The notes under the pieces: generated by a model
Seen by the model: the letters and a program-made list of their open reading frames with translations, nothing else
Told to the model about the DNA's origin: nothing
The model's database searches: none
Origin: Ligustrum vulgare
Lineage: Eukaryota; Streptophyta; Magnoliopsida; Lamiales; Oleaceae
Direction of reading: 5' to 3'
Length of the DNA: 64,000 nucleotides
NCBI GenBank assembly: GCA_963555705.1
Contig: OY743180.1
Span: 33,574,129 to 33,638,128 of the forward strand
Position numbers and translations under genes: made by a program
Shown here: positions 10,993 through 24,807 of the stretch, piece by piece
Numbering within the stretch: position 1 is the first letter of the stretch
Layout of the letters: every line of letters begins with the position of its first letter

Positions 10993-12767
10993 TATTCTAA
11001 ATATAAATATTTTTCAAATATATATAATCTAAACACGTCAATTTCTGACTAAAAAGTCTTTAAATAAAATAAGCAACTCTTTTATAATTTGTGATTTCTG
11101 ATACTTCCTTCAATCAAAGGGAGAAAAAAAAATGAGGACTTCTTGAATTAATTTTTTTCATTCATCTAATAATATTTTTTTTAAATGAAAAAATTCTTCT
11201 AAGGTGCCTTAAAGGGAGAATTTTTTTTAATATATTACCCTCAAACCTTTTTCCGAGTATTTTACCATCGCATCTATTTAATAAATTCGTATTAACCGTT
11301 AGTTTTAATTAATATACGTTTTTTAAAGTTTATTTCTTTTTATTTTCTTATTCTAAATATAAATATTTTTTAAATATATATAATCTAAACAGTTCAATTT
11401 CTGACTAAAAAGTCTTTTAAATAAAATAAACAACTCTTTTATAAATTGTTATTTCTGATACTTCCTTCAATCAAAGGGAGAAAAAAAAAATGAGGACTTC
11501 TTGAATTAATTTTTTTCATTCATATAACAATTTATTTTAAAGGGAACAATCCTTCTAAGAGGCCTTAAAGGGAGAATGTTTTTTAATAAATTACCCTCAA
11601 ACCTTTTTCCGAGTATTTTACCATCGCATCTATTTAATAAATTCGTATTAACCGTTAGTTTTAATTAATATACGTTTTTTAAAGTTTATTTCTTTTTATT
11701 TTCTTATTCTAAATATAAATATTTTTCAAATATATATAATCTAAACACGTCAATTTCTGACTAAAAAGTCTTTAAATAAAATAAGCAACTCTTTTATAAT
11801 TTGTGATTTCTGATACTTCCTTCAATCAAAGGGAGAAAAAAAAATGAGGACTTCTTGAATTAATTTTTTTCATTCATCTAATAATATTTTTTTTAAATGA
11901 AAAAATTCTTCTAAGGTGCCTTAAAGGGAGAATTTTTTTTAATATATTACCCTCAAACCTTTTTCCGAGTATTTTACCATCGCATCTATTTAATAAATTC
12001 GTATTAACCGTTAGTTTTAATTAATATACGTTTTTTAAAGTTTATTTATTTTTATTTTCTTATTCTAAATATAAATATTTTCAAATATATATAATCTAAA
12101 CACTTCAATTTCTGACTAAAAAGTCTTTAAATAAAATAAGCAACTCTTTTATAATTTTCGATTTCTGATACTTCCTTCAATCAAAGGGAAAAAAAAATGA
12201 GGACTTCTTGAATTAATTTTTTTCATTCATATAACAATTTATTTTAAAGGGAACAATCCTTCTAAGAGGCCTTAAAGGGAGAATGTTTTTTAATAAATTA
12301 CCCTCAAACCTTTTTCCGAGTATTTTACCATCGCATCTATTTAATAAATTCGTATTAACCGTTAGTTTTAATTAATATACGTTTTTTAAAGTTTATTTCT
12401 TTTTATTTTCTTATTCTAAATATAAATATTTTTCAAATATATATAATCTAAACACGTCAATTTCTGACTAAAAAGTCTTTAAATAAAATAAGCAACTCTT
12501 TTATAATTTGTGATTTCTGATACTTCCTTCAATCAAAGGGAGAAAAAAAAATGAGGACTTCTTGAATTAATTTTTTTCATTCATCTAATAATATTTTTTT
12601 TAAATGAAAAAATTCTTCTAAGGTGCCTTAAAGGGAGAATTTTTTTTAATATATTACCCTCAAACCTTTTTCCGAGTATTTTACCATCGCATCTATTTAA
12701 TAAATTCGTATTAACCGTTAGTTTTAATTAATATACGTTTTTTAAAGTTTATTTCTTTTTATTTTCT
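10993..12767. repeat. Mosaic of five monomers between HOR blocks
   Basis: Monomers start at 10993 (CACGTC, class 2), 11349 (m1), 11705 (m2), 12061 (four-T start, TTTTCG left, class 1 centre) and 12412 (CACGTC, class 2). The m1 at 11349 and the one at 12768 lie 1419 bp apart (four monomers). Only the m1-m2 part recurs in phase, so this is a partial 4-monomer step rather than a clean HOR. Confidence 0.8.
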
Positions 12768-15700
12768 TATTCTAAATATAAATATTTTTTAAATATATAT
12801 AATCTAAACAGTTCAATTTCTGACTAAAAAGTCTTTTAAATAAAATAAACAACTCTTTTATAAATTGTTATTTCTGATACTTCCTTCAATCAAAGGGAGA
12901 AAAAAAAAATGAGGACTTCTTGAATTAATTTTTTTCATTCATATAACAATTTATTTTAAAGGGAACAATCCTTCTAAGAGGCCTTAAAGGGAGAATGTTT
13001 TTTAATAAATTACCCTCAAACCTTTTTCCGAGTATTTTACCATCGCATCTATTTAATAAATTCGTATTAACCGTTAGTTTTAATTAATATACGTTTTTTA
13101 AAGTTTATTTCTTTTTATTTTCTTATTCTAAATATAAATATTTTTCAAATATATATAATCTAAACACGTCAATTTCTGACTAAAAAGTCTTTAAATAAAA
13201 TAAGCAACTCTTTTATAATTTGTGATTTCTGATACTTCCTTCAATCAAAGGGAGAAAAAAAAATGAGGACTTCTTGAATTAATTTTTTTCATTCATCTAA
13301 TAATATTTTTTTTAAATGAAAAAATTCTTCTAAGGTGCCTTAAAGGGAGAATTTTTTTTAATATATTACCCTCAAACCTTTTTCCGAGTATTTTACCATC
13401 GCATCTATTTAATAAATTCGTATTAACCGTTAGTTTTAATTAATATACGTTTTTTAAAGTTTATTTATTTTTATTTTCTTATTCTAAATATAAATATTTT
13501 CAAATATATATAATCTAAACACTTCAATTTCTGACTAAAAAGTCTTTTAAATAAAATAAACAACTCTTTTATAAATTGTTATTTCTGATACTTCCTTCAA
13601 TCAAAGGGAGAAAAAAAAATGAGGACTTCTTGAATTAATTTTTTTCATTCATATAACAATTTATTTTAAAGGGAACAATCCTTCTAAGAGGCCTTAAAGG
13701 GAGAATGTTTTTTAATAAATTACCGTCAAACCTTTTTCCGAGTATTTTACCATCGCATCTATTTAATAAATTCGTATTAACCATTAGTTTTAATTAATAT
13801 ACGTTTTTTAAAGTTTATTTATTTTTATTTTCTTATTCTAAATATAAATATTTTTCAAATATATATAATCTAAACACGTTAATTTCTGACTAAAAAGTTT
13901 TTAAATAAAATAAGCAACTCTTTTATAATTTGTGATTTCTGATACTTCCTTCAATCAAAGGGAAAAAAAATGAGGACTTCTTGAATTAATTTTTTTCATT
14001 CATATAACAATTTATTTTAAAGGGAACAATCCTTCTAAGAGGCCTTAAAGGGAGAATGTTTTTTAATAAATTACCCTCAAACCTTTTTCCGAGTATTTTA
14101 CCATCGCATCTATTTAATAAATTCGTATTAACCGTTAGTTTTAATTAATATACGTATTTTAAAGTTTATTTCTTTTTATTTTCTTATTCTAAATATAAAT
14201 ATTTTTCAAATATATATAATCTAAACACGTCAATTTCTGACTAAAAAGTCTTTAAATAAAATAAGCAACTCTTTATAATTTGTGATTTCTGATACTTCCT
14301 TCAATCAAAGGGAGAAAAAAAAATGAGGACTTCTTGAATTAATTTTTTTCATTCATCTAATAATATTTTTTTTAAATGAAAAAATTCTTCTAAGGTGCCT
14401 TAAAGGGGGAATTTTTTTTAATATATTACCCTCAAACCTTTTTCCGAGTATTTTACCATCGCATCTATTTAATAAATTCGTATTAACCGTTAGTTTTAAT
14501 TAATATACGTTTTTTAAAGTTTATTTCTTTTTATTTTCTTATTCTAAATATAAATATTTTTCAAATATATATAATCTAAACACTTCAATTTCTGACTAAA
14601 AAGTCTTTAAATAAAATAAGCAACTCTTTTATAATTTTCGATTTCTGATACTTCCTTCAATCAAAGGGAAAAAAAAATGAGGACTTCTTGAATTAATTTT
14701 CTTCATTCATATAACAATTTATTTTAAAGGGAACAATCCTTCTAAGAGGCCTTAAAGGGAGAATGTTTTTTAATAAATTACCCTCAAACCTTTTTCCGAG
14801 TATTTTACCATCGCATCTATTTAATAAATTCGTATTAACCGTTAGTTTTAATTAATATACGTTTTTTAAAGTTTATTTCTTTTTATTTTCTTATTCTAAA
14901 TATAAATATTTTTCAAATATATATAATCTAAACACTTCAATTTCTGACTAAAAAGTCTTTAAATAAAATAAGCAACTCTTTTATAATTTTCGATTTCTGA
15001 TACTTCCTTCAATCAAAGGGAAAAAAAAAAATGAGGACTTCTTGAATTAATTTTTTTCATTCATCTAATAATATTTTTTTTAAATGAAAAAATTCTTCTA
15101 AGGTGCCTTAAAGGGAGAATTTTTTTTAATATATTACCCTCAAACCTTTTTCCGAGTATTTTACCATCGCATCTATTTAATAAATTCGTATTAACCGTTA
15201 GTTTTAATTAATATACGTTTTTTAAAGTTTATTTCTTTTTATTTTCTTATTCTAAATATAAATATTTTTTAAATATATATAATCTAAACAGTTCAATTTC
15301 TGACTAAAAAGTCTTTTAAATAAAATAAACAACTCTTTTATAAATTGTTATTTCTGATACTTCCTTCAATCAAAGGGAGAAAAAAAAATGAGGACTTCTT
15401 GAATTAATTTTTTTCATTCATATAACAATTTATTTTAAAGGGAACAATCCTTCTAAGAGGCCTTAAAGGGAGAATGTTTTTTAATAAATTACCCTCAAAC
15501 CTTTTTTCCGAGTATTTTACCATCGCATCTATTTAATAAATTCGTATTAACCGTTAGTTTTAATTAATATACGTTTTTTAAAGTTTATTTCTTTTTATTT
15601 TCTTATTCTAAATATAAATATTTTTCAAATATATATAATCTAAACACGTCAATTTCTGACTAAAAAGTCTTTAAATAAAATAAGCAACTCTTTTATAATT

Positions 15701-17022
15701 TGTGATTTCTGATACTTCCTTCAATCAAAGGGAGAAAAAAAAATGAGGACTTCTTGAATTAATTTTTTTCATTCATCTAAGAATATTTTTTTTAAAAGAA
15801 AAAATTCTTCTAAGGTGCCTTAAAGGGAGAATTTTTTTTAATATATTACCCTCAAACCTTTTTCCGAGTATTTTACCATCGCATCTATTTAATAAATTCG
15901 TATTAACCGTTAGTTTTAATTAATATACGTTTTTTAAAGTTTATTTATTTTTATTTTCTTATTCTAAATATAAATATTTTCAAATATATATAATCTAAAC
16001 ACTTCAATTTCTGACTAAAAAGTCTTTTAAATAAAATAAACAACTCTTTTATAATTTTCGATTTCTGATACTTCCTTCAATCAAAGGGAAAAAAAAATGA
16101 GGACTTCTTGAATTAATTTTTTTCATTCATATAACAATTTATTTTAAAGGGAACAATCCTTCTAAGAGGCCTTAAAGGGAGAATGTTTTTTAATAAATTA
16201 CCCTCAAACCTTTTTCCGAGTATTTTACCATCGCATCTATTTAATAAATTCGTATTAACCGTTAGTTTTAATTAATATACGTTTTTTAAAGTTTATTTCT
16301 TTTTATTTTCTTATTCTAAATATAAATATTTTTCAAATATATATAATCTAAACACGTCAATTTCTGACTAAAAAGTCTTTAAATAAAATAAGCAACTCTT
16401 TTATAATTTGTGATTTCTGATACTTCCTTCAATCAAAGGAAGAAAAAAAAATGAGGACTTCTTGATTTAATTTTTTTCATTCATCTAATAATATTTTTTT
16501 TAAATGAAAAAATTCTTCTAAGGTGCCTTAAAGGGGGAATTTTTTTTAATATATTACCCTCAAACCTTTTTCCGAGTATTTTACCATCGCATCTATTTAA
16601 TAAATTCGTATTAACCGTTAGTTTTAATTAATATACGTTTTTTAAAGTTTATTTCTTTTTATTTTCTTATTCTAAATATAAATATTTTTCAAATATATAT
16701 AATCTAAACACTTCAATTTCTGACTAAAAAGTCTTTAAATAAAATAAGCAACTCTTTTATAATTTTCGATTTCTGATACTTCCTTCAATCAAAGGGAAAA
16801 AAAAAATGAGGACTTCTTGAATTAATTTTTTTCTTTCATCTAATAATATTTTTTTTAAATGAAAAAATTCTTCTAAGGTGCCTTAAAGGGAGAATTTTTT
16901 TTAATATATTACCCTCAAACCTTTTTCCGAGTATTTTACCATCGCATCTATTTAATAAATTCGTATTAACCGTTAGTTTTAATTAATATACGTTTTTTAA
17001 AGTTTATTTCTTTTTATTTTCT
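12768..17022. repeat. 12-monomer block, recurring in part at +4255 bp
   Basis: Starts with an m1 (CAGTTC) at 12768; the next block starts with the same subtype at 17023, 4255 bp later. Internal markers keep this offset: AAAAAGTTTTTAAAT at 13891 and 18145 (4254), ACGTATTTT with G at 14154 and 18409 (4255). A second m1 lies inside, at 15248. Correspondence is lost after about 1.7 kb, where the following block has a four-T TTTTCG monomer. A single odd change, AATTTTCTTCATTC, occurs near 14695-14706. Confidence 0.8.
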
Positions 17023-20000
17023 TATTCTAAATATAAATATTTTTTAAATATATATAATCTAAACAGTTCAATTTCTGACTAAAAAGTCTTTTAAATAAAA
17101 TAAACAACTCTTTTATAAATTGTTATTTCTGATACTTCCTTCAATCAAAGGGAGAAAAAAAAAATGAGGACTTCTTGAATTAATTTTTTTCATTCATATA
17201 ACAATTTATTTTAAAGGGAACAATCCTTCTAAGAGGCCTTAAAGGGAGAATGTTTTTTAATAAATTACCCTCAAACCTTTTTCCGAGTATTTTACCATCG
17301 CATCTATTTAATAAATTCGTATTAACCGTTAGTTTTAATTAATATACGTTTTTTAAAGTTTATTCTTTTTATTTTCTTATTCTAAATATAAATATTTTTC
17401 AAATATATATAATCTAAACACGTCAATTTCTGACTAAAAAGTCTTTAAATAAAATAAGCAACTCTTTTATAATTTGTGATTTCTGATACTTCCTTCAATC
17501 AAAGGGAGAAAAAAAAATGAGGACTTCTTGAATTAATTTTTTTCATTCATCTAATAATATTTTTTTTAAATGAAAAAATTCTTCAAAGGTGCCTTAAAGG
17601 GAGAATTGTTTTTAATATATTACCCTCAAACCTTTTTCCGAGTATTTTACCATCGCATCTATTTAATAAATTCGTATTAACCGTTAGTTTTAATTAATAT
17701 ACGTTTTTTAAAGTTTATTTATTTTTATTTTCTTATTCTAAATATAAATATTTTCAAATATATATAATCTAAACACTTCAATTTCTGACTAAAAAGTCTT
17801 TTAAATAAAATAAACAACTCTTTTATAAATTGTTATTTCTGATACTTCCTTCAATCAAAGGGAGAAAAAAAAATGAGGACTTCTTGAATTAATTTTTTTC
17901 ATTCATATAACAATTTATTTTAAAGGGAACAATCCTTCTAAGAGGCCTTAAAGGGAGAATGTTTTTTAATAAATTACCGTCAAACCTTTTTCCGAGTATT
18001 TTACCATCGCATCTATTTAATAAATTCGTATTAACCATTAGTTTTAATTAATATACGTTTTTTAAAGTTTATTTATTTTTATTTTCTTATTCTAAATATA
18101 AATATTTTTCAAATATATATAATCTAAACACGTTAATTTCTGACTAAAAAGTTTTTAAATAAAATAAGCAACTCTTTTATAATTTGTGATTTCTGATACT
18201 TCCTTCAATCAAAGGGAAAAAAAATGAGGACTTCTTGAATTAATTTTTTTCATTCATATAACAATTTATTTTAAAGGGAACAATCCTTCTAAGAGGCCTT
18301 AAAGGGAGAATGTTTTTTTAATAAATTACCCTCAAACCTTTTTCCGAGTATTTTACCATCGCATCTATTTAATAAATTCGTATTAACCGTTAGTTTTAAT
18401 TAATATACGTATTTTAAAGTTTATTTCTTTTTATTTTCTTATTCTAAATATAAATATTTTTCAAATATATATAATCTAAACACGTCAATTTCTGACTAAA
18501 AAGTCTTTAAATAAAATAAGCAACTCTTTATAATTTGTGATTTCTGATACTTCCTTCAATCAAAGGGAGAAAAAAAAATGAGGACTTCTTGAATTAATTT
18601 TTTTCATTCATCTAATAATATTTTTTTTAAATGAAAAAATTCTTCTAAGGTGCCTTAAAGGGGGAATTTTTTTTAATATATTACCCTCAAACCTTTTTCC
18701 GAGTATTTTACCATCGCATCTATTTAATAAATTCGTATTAACCGTTAGTTTTAATTAATATACGTTTTTTAAAGTTTATTTATTTTTATTTTCTTATTCT
18801 AAATATAAATATTTTCAAATATATATAATCTAAACACTTCAATTTCTGACTAAAAAGTCTTTTAAATAAAATAAACAACTCTTTTATAATTTTCGATTTC
18901 TGATACTTCCTTCAATCAAAGGGAAAAAAAAATGAGGACTTCTTGAATTAATTTTTTTCATTCATATAACAATTTATTTTAAAGGGAACAATCCTTCTAA
19001 GAGGCCTTAAAGGGAGAATGTTTTTTAATAAATTACCCTCAAACCTTTTTCCGAGTATTTTACCATCGCATCTATTTAATAAATTCGTATTAACCATTAG
19101 TTTTAATTAATATACGTTTTTTAAAGTTTATTTCTTTTTATTTTCTTATTCTAAATATAAATATTTTTCAAATATATATAATCTAAACACGTCAATTTCT
19201 GACTAAAAAGTCTTTAAATAAAATAAGCAACTCTTTTATAATTTGTGATTTCTGATACTTCCTTCAATCAAAGGGAGAAAAAAAAATGAGGACTTCTTGA
19301 ATTAATTTTTTTCATTCATCTAATAATATTTTTTTTAAATGAAAAAATTCTTCTAAGGTGCCTTAAAGGGAGAATTTTTTTTAATATATTACCCTCAAAC
19401 CTTTTTCCGAGTATTTTACCATCGCATCTATTTAATAAATTCGTATTAACCGTTAGTTTTAATTAATATACGTTTTTTAAAGTTTATTTATTTTTATTTT
19501 CTTATTCTAAATATAAATATTTTCAAATATATATAATCTAAACACTTCAATTTCTGACTAAAAAGTCTTTTAAATAAAATAAACAACTCTTTTATAAATT
19601 GTTATTTCTGATACTTCCTTCAATCAAAGGGAGAAAAAAAAATGAGGACTTCTTGAATTAATTTTTTTCATTCATATAACAATTTATTTTAAAGGGAACA
19701 ATCCTTCTAAGAGGCCTTAAAGGGAGAATGTTTTTTAATAAATTACCGTCAAACCTTTTTCCGAGTATTTTACCATCGCATCTATTTAATAAATTCGTAT
19801 TAACCATTAGTTTTAATTAATATACGTTTTTTAAAGTTTATTTATTTTTATTTTCTTATTCTAAATATAAATATTTTTCAAATATATATAATCTAAACAC
19901 GTTAATTTCTGACTAAAAAGTTTTTAAATAAAATAAGCAACTCTTTTATAATTTGTGATTTCTGATACTTCCTTCAATCAAAGGGAAAAAAAATGAGGAC

Positions 20001-20917
20001 TTCTTGAATTAATTTTTTTCATTCATATAACAATTTATTTTAAAGGGAACAATCCTTCTAAGAGGCCTTAAAGGGAGAATGTTTTTTAATAAATTACCCT
20101 CAAACCTTTTTCCGAGTATTTTACCATCGCATCTATTTAATAAATTCGTATTAACCGTTAGTTTTAATTAATATACGTTTTTTAAAGTTTATTTCTTTTT
20201 ATTTTCTTATTCTAAATATAAATATTTTTCAAATATATATAATCTAAACACGTCAATTTCTGACTAAAAAGTCTTTAAATAAAATAAGCAACTCTTTTAT
20301 AATTTGTGATTTCTGATACTTCCTTCAATCAAAGGGAGAAAAAAAAATGAGGACTTCTTGAATTAATTTTTTTCATTCATCTAATAATATTTTTTTTAAA
20401 TGAAAAAATTCTTCTAAGGTGCCTTAAAGGGGGAATTTTTTTTAATATATTACCCTCAAACCTTTTTCCGAGTATTTTACCATCGCATCTATTTAATAAA
20501 TTCGTATTAACCGTTAGTTTTAATTAATATACGTTTTTTAAAGTTTATTTCTTTTTATTTTCTTATTCTAAATATAAATATTTTTCAAATATATATAATC
20601 TAAACACTTCAATTTCTGACTAAAAAGTCTTTAAATAAAATAAGCAACTCTTTTATAATTTTCGATTTCTGATACTTCCTTCAATCAAAGGGAAAAAAAA
20701 ATGAGGACTTCTTGAATTAATTTTTTTCATTCATCTAATAATATTTTTTTTAAATGAAAAAATTCTTCTAAGGTGCCTTAAAGGGAGAATTTTTTTTAAT
20801 ATATTACCCTCAAACCTTTTTCCGAGTATTTTACCATCGCATCTATTTAATAAATTCGTATTAACCGTTAGTTTTAATTAATATACGTTTTTTAAAGTTT
20901 ATTTCTTTTTATTTTCT
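17023..20917. repeat. 11-monomer higher-order repeat, copy 1 (3895 bp)
   Basis: The unit starts with m1 and repeats at 20918. Four independent markers keep the period: CTTCAAAGG at 17581 and 21477 (3896), AAAAAGTTTTTAAAT at 18145 and 22041 (3896), ACGTATTTT at 18409 and 22303 (3894), and TAACCATTAG at 19091 and 22985 (3894). The CCGTC marker occurs twice inside each copy, five to six monomers apart. The last two monomers differ between copies. Confidence 0.87.
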
Positions 20918-23900
20918 TATTCTAAATATAAATATTTTTTAAATATATATAATCTAAACAGTTCAATTTCTGACTAAAAAGTCTTTTAAATAAAATAAAC
21001 AACTCTTTTATAAATTGTTATTTCTGATACTTCCTTCAATCAAAGGGAGAAAAAAAAAATGAGGACTTCTTGAATTAATTTTTTTCATTCATATAACAAT
21101 TTATTTTAAAGGGAACAATCCTTCTAAGAGGCCTTAAAGGGAGAATGTTTTTTAATAAATTACCCTCAAACCTTTTTCCGAGTATTTTACCATCGCATCT
21201 ATTTAATAAATTCGTATTAACCGTTAGTTTTAATTAATATACGTTTTTTAAAGTTTATTTCTTTTTATTTTCTTATTCTAAATATAAATATTTTTCAAAT
21301 ATATATAATCTAAACACGTCAATTTCTGACTAAAAAGTCTTTAAATAAAATAAGCAACTCTTTTATAATTTGTGATTTCTGATACTTCCTTCAATCAAAG
21401 GGAGAAAAAAAAATGAGGACTTCTTGAATTAATTTTTTTCATTCATCTAATAATATTTTTTTTAAATGAAAAAATTCTTCAAAGGTGCCTTAAAGGGAGA
21501 ATTTTTTTTAATATATTACCCTCAAACCTTTTTCCGAGTATTTTACCATCGCATCTATTTAATAAATTCGTATTAACCGTTAGTTTTAATTAATATACGT
21601 TTTTTAAAGTTTATTTATTTTTATTTTCTTATTCTAAATATAAATATTTTCAAATATATATAATCTAAACACTTCAATTTCTGACTAAAAAGTCTTTTAA
21701 ATAAAATAAACAACTCTTTTATAAATTGTTATTTCTGATACTTCCTTCAATCAAAGGGAGAAAAAAAAATGAGGACTTCTTGAATTAATTTTTTTCATTC
21801 ATATAACAATTTATTTTAAAGGGAACAATCCTTCTAAGAGGCCTTAAAGGGAGAATGTTTTTTAATAAATTACCGTCAAACCTTTTTCCGAGTATTTTAC
21901 CATCGCATCTATTTAATAAATTCGTATTAACCATTAGTTTTAATTAATATACGTTTTTTAAAGTTTATTTATTTTTATTTTCTTATTCTAAATATAAATA
22001 TTTTTCAAATATATATAATCTAAACACGTTAATTTCTGACTAAAAAGTTTTTAAATAAAATAAGCAACTCTTTTATAATTTGTGATTTCTGATACTTCCT
22101 TCAATCAAAGGGAAAAAAATGAGGACTTCTTGAATTAATTTTTTTCATTCATATAACAATTTATTTTAAAGGGAACAATCCTTCTAAGAGGCCTTAAAGG
22201 GAGAATGTTTTTTAATAAATTACCCTCAAACCTTTTTCCGAGTATTTTACCATCGCATCTATTTAATAAATTCGTATTAACCGTTAGTTTTAATTAATAT
22301 ACGTATTTTAAAGTTTATTTCTTTTTATTTTCTTATTCTAAATATAAATATTTTTCAAATATATATAATCTAAACACGTCAATTTCTGACTAAAAAGTCT
22401 TTAAATAAAATAAGCAACTCTTTATAATTTGTGATTTCTGATACTTCCTTCAATCAAAGGGAGAAAAAAAAATGAGGACTTCTTGAATTAATTTTTTTCA
22501 TTCATCTAATAATATTTTTTTTAAATGAAAAAATTCTTCTAAGGTGCCTTAAAGGGGGAATTTTTTTTAATATATTACCCTCAAACCTTTTTCCGAGTAT
22601 TTTACCATCGCATCTATTTAATAAATTCGTATTAACCGTTAGTTTTAATTAATATACGTTTTTTAAAGTTTATTTATTTTTATTTTCTTATTCTAAATAT
22701 AAATATTTTCAAATATATATAATCTAAACACTTCAATTTCTGACTAAAAAGTCTTTTAAATAAAATAAACAACTCTTTTATAATTTTCGATTTCTGATAC
22801 TTCCTTCAATCAAAGGGAAAAAAAAATGAGGACTTCTTGAATTAATTTTTTTCATTCATATAACAATTTATTTTAAAGGGAACAATCCTTCTAAGAGGCC
22901 TTAAAGGGAGAATGTTTTTTAATAAATTACCCTCAAACCTTTTTCCGAGTATTTTACCATCGCATCTATTTAATAAATTCGTATTAACCATTAGTTTTAA
23001 TTAATATACGTTTTTTAAAGTTTATTTCTTTTTATTTTCTTATTCTAAATATAAATATTTTTCAAATATATATAATCTAAACACGTCAATTTCTGACTAA
23101 AAAGTCTTTAAATAAAATAAGCAACTCTTTTATAATTTGTGATTTCTGATACTTCCTTCAATCAAAGGGAGAAAAAAAAATGAGGACTTCTTGAATTAAT
23201 TTTTTTCATTCATCTAATAATATTTTTTTTAAATGAAAAAATTCTTCTAAGGTGCCTTAAAGGGAGAATTTTTTTTAATATATTACCCTCAAACCTTTTT
23301 CCGAGTATTTTACCATCGCATCTATTTAATAAATTCGTATTAACCGTTAGTTTTAATTAATATACGTTTTTTAAAGTTTATTTATTTTTATTTTCTTATT
23401 CTAAATATAAATATTTTCAAATATATATAATCTAAACACTTCAATTTCTGACTAAAAAGTCTTTTAAATAAAATAAACAACTCTTTTATAAATTGTTATT
23501 TCTGATACTTCCTTCAATCAAAGGGAGAAAAAAAAATGAGGACTTCTTGAATTAATTTTTTTCATTCATATAACAATTTATTTTAAAGGGAACAATCCTT
23601 CTAAGAGGCCTTAAAGGGAGAATGTTTTTTAATAAATTACCGTCAAACCTTTTTCCGAGTATTTTACCATCGCATCTATTTAATAAATTCGTATTAACCA
23701 TTAGTTTTAATTAATATACGTTTTTTAAAGTTTATTTATTTTTATTTTCTTATTCTAAATATAAATATTTTTCAAATATATATAATCTAAACACGTTAAT
23801 TTCTGACTAAAAAGTTTTTAAATAAAATAAGCAACTCTTTTATAATTTGTGATTTCTGATACTTCCTTCAATCAAAGGGAAAAAAAATGAGGACTTCTTG

Positions 23901-24807
23901 AATTAATTTTTTTCATTCATATAACAATTTATTTTAAAGGGAACAATCCTTCTAAGAGGCCTTAAAGGGAGAATGTTTTTTAATAAATTACCCTCAAACC
24001 TTTTTCCGAGTATTTTACCATCGCATCTATTTAATAAATTCGTATTAACCGTTAGTTTTAATTAATATACGTATTTTAAAGTTTATTTCTTTTTATTTTC
24101 TTATTCTAAATATAAATATTTTTCAAATATATATAATCTAAACACGTCAATTTCTGACTAAAAAGTCTTTAAATAAAATAAGCAACTCTTTATAATTTGT
24201 GATTTCTGATACTTCCTTCAATCAAAGGGAGAAAAAAAATGAGGACTTCTTGAATTAATTTTTTTCATTCATCTAATAATATTTTTTTTAAATGAAAAAA
24301 TTCTTCTAAGGTGCCTTAAAGGGGGAATTTTTTTTAATATATTACCCTCAAACCTTTTTCCGAGTATTTTACCATCGCATCTATTTAATAAATTCGTATT
24401 AACCGTTAGTTTTAATTAATATACGTTTTTTAAAGTTTATTTATTTTTATTTTCTTATTCTAAATATAAATATTTTCAAATATATATAATCTAAACACTT
24501 CAATTTCTGACTAAAAAGTCTTTTAAATAAAATAAACAACTCTTTTATAATTTTCGATTTCTGATACTTCCTTCAATCAAAGGGAAAAAAAAATGAGGAC
24601 TTCTTGAATTAATTTTTTTCATTCATATAACAATTTATTTTAAAGGGAACAATCCTTCTAAGAGGCCTTAAAGGGAGAATGTTTTTTAATAAATTACCCT
24701 CAAACCTTTTTCCGAGTATTTTACCATCGCATCTATTTAATAAATTCGTATTAACCGTTAGTTTTAATTAATATACGTTTTTTAAAGTTTATTTCTTTTT
24801 ATTTTCT
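20918..24807. repeat. 11-monomer higher-order repeat, copy 2 (~3890 bp)
   Basis: Second copy of 17023-20917. CCGTC-marked monomers start at 21630 and 23397. It ends with a class 2 monomer with five G (AAAGGGGGAATT) and a four-T TTTTCG class 1 monomer, not with the class 2 TTTTCG monomer that ends copy 1. The next monomer at 24808 is a recombinant instead of the expected m1, so the cycle breaks there. Confidence 0.85.
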
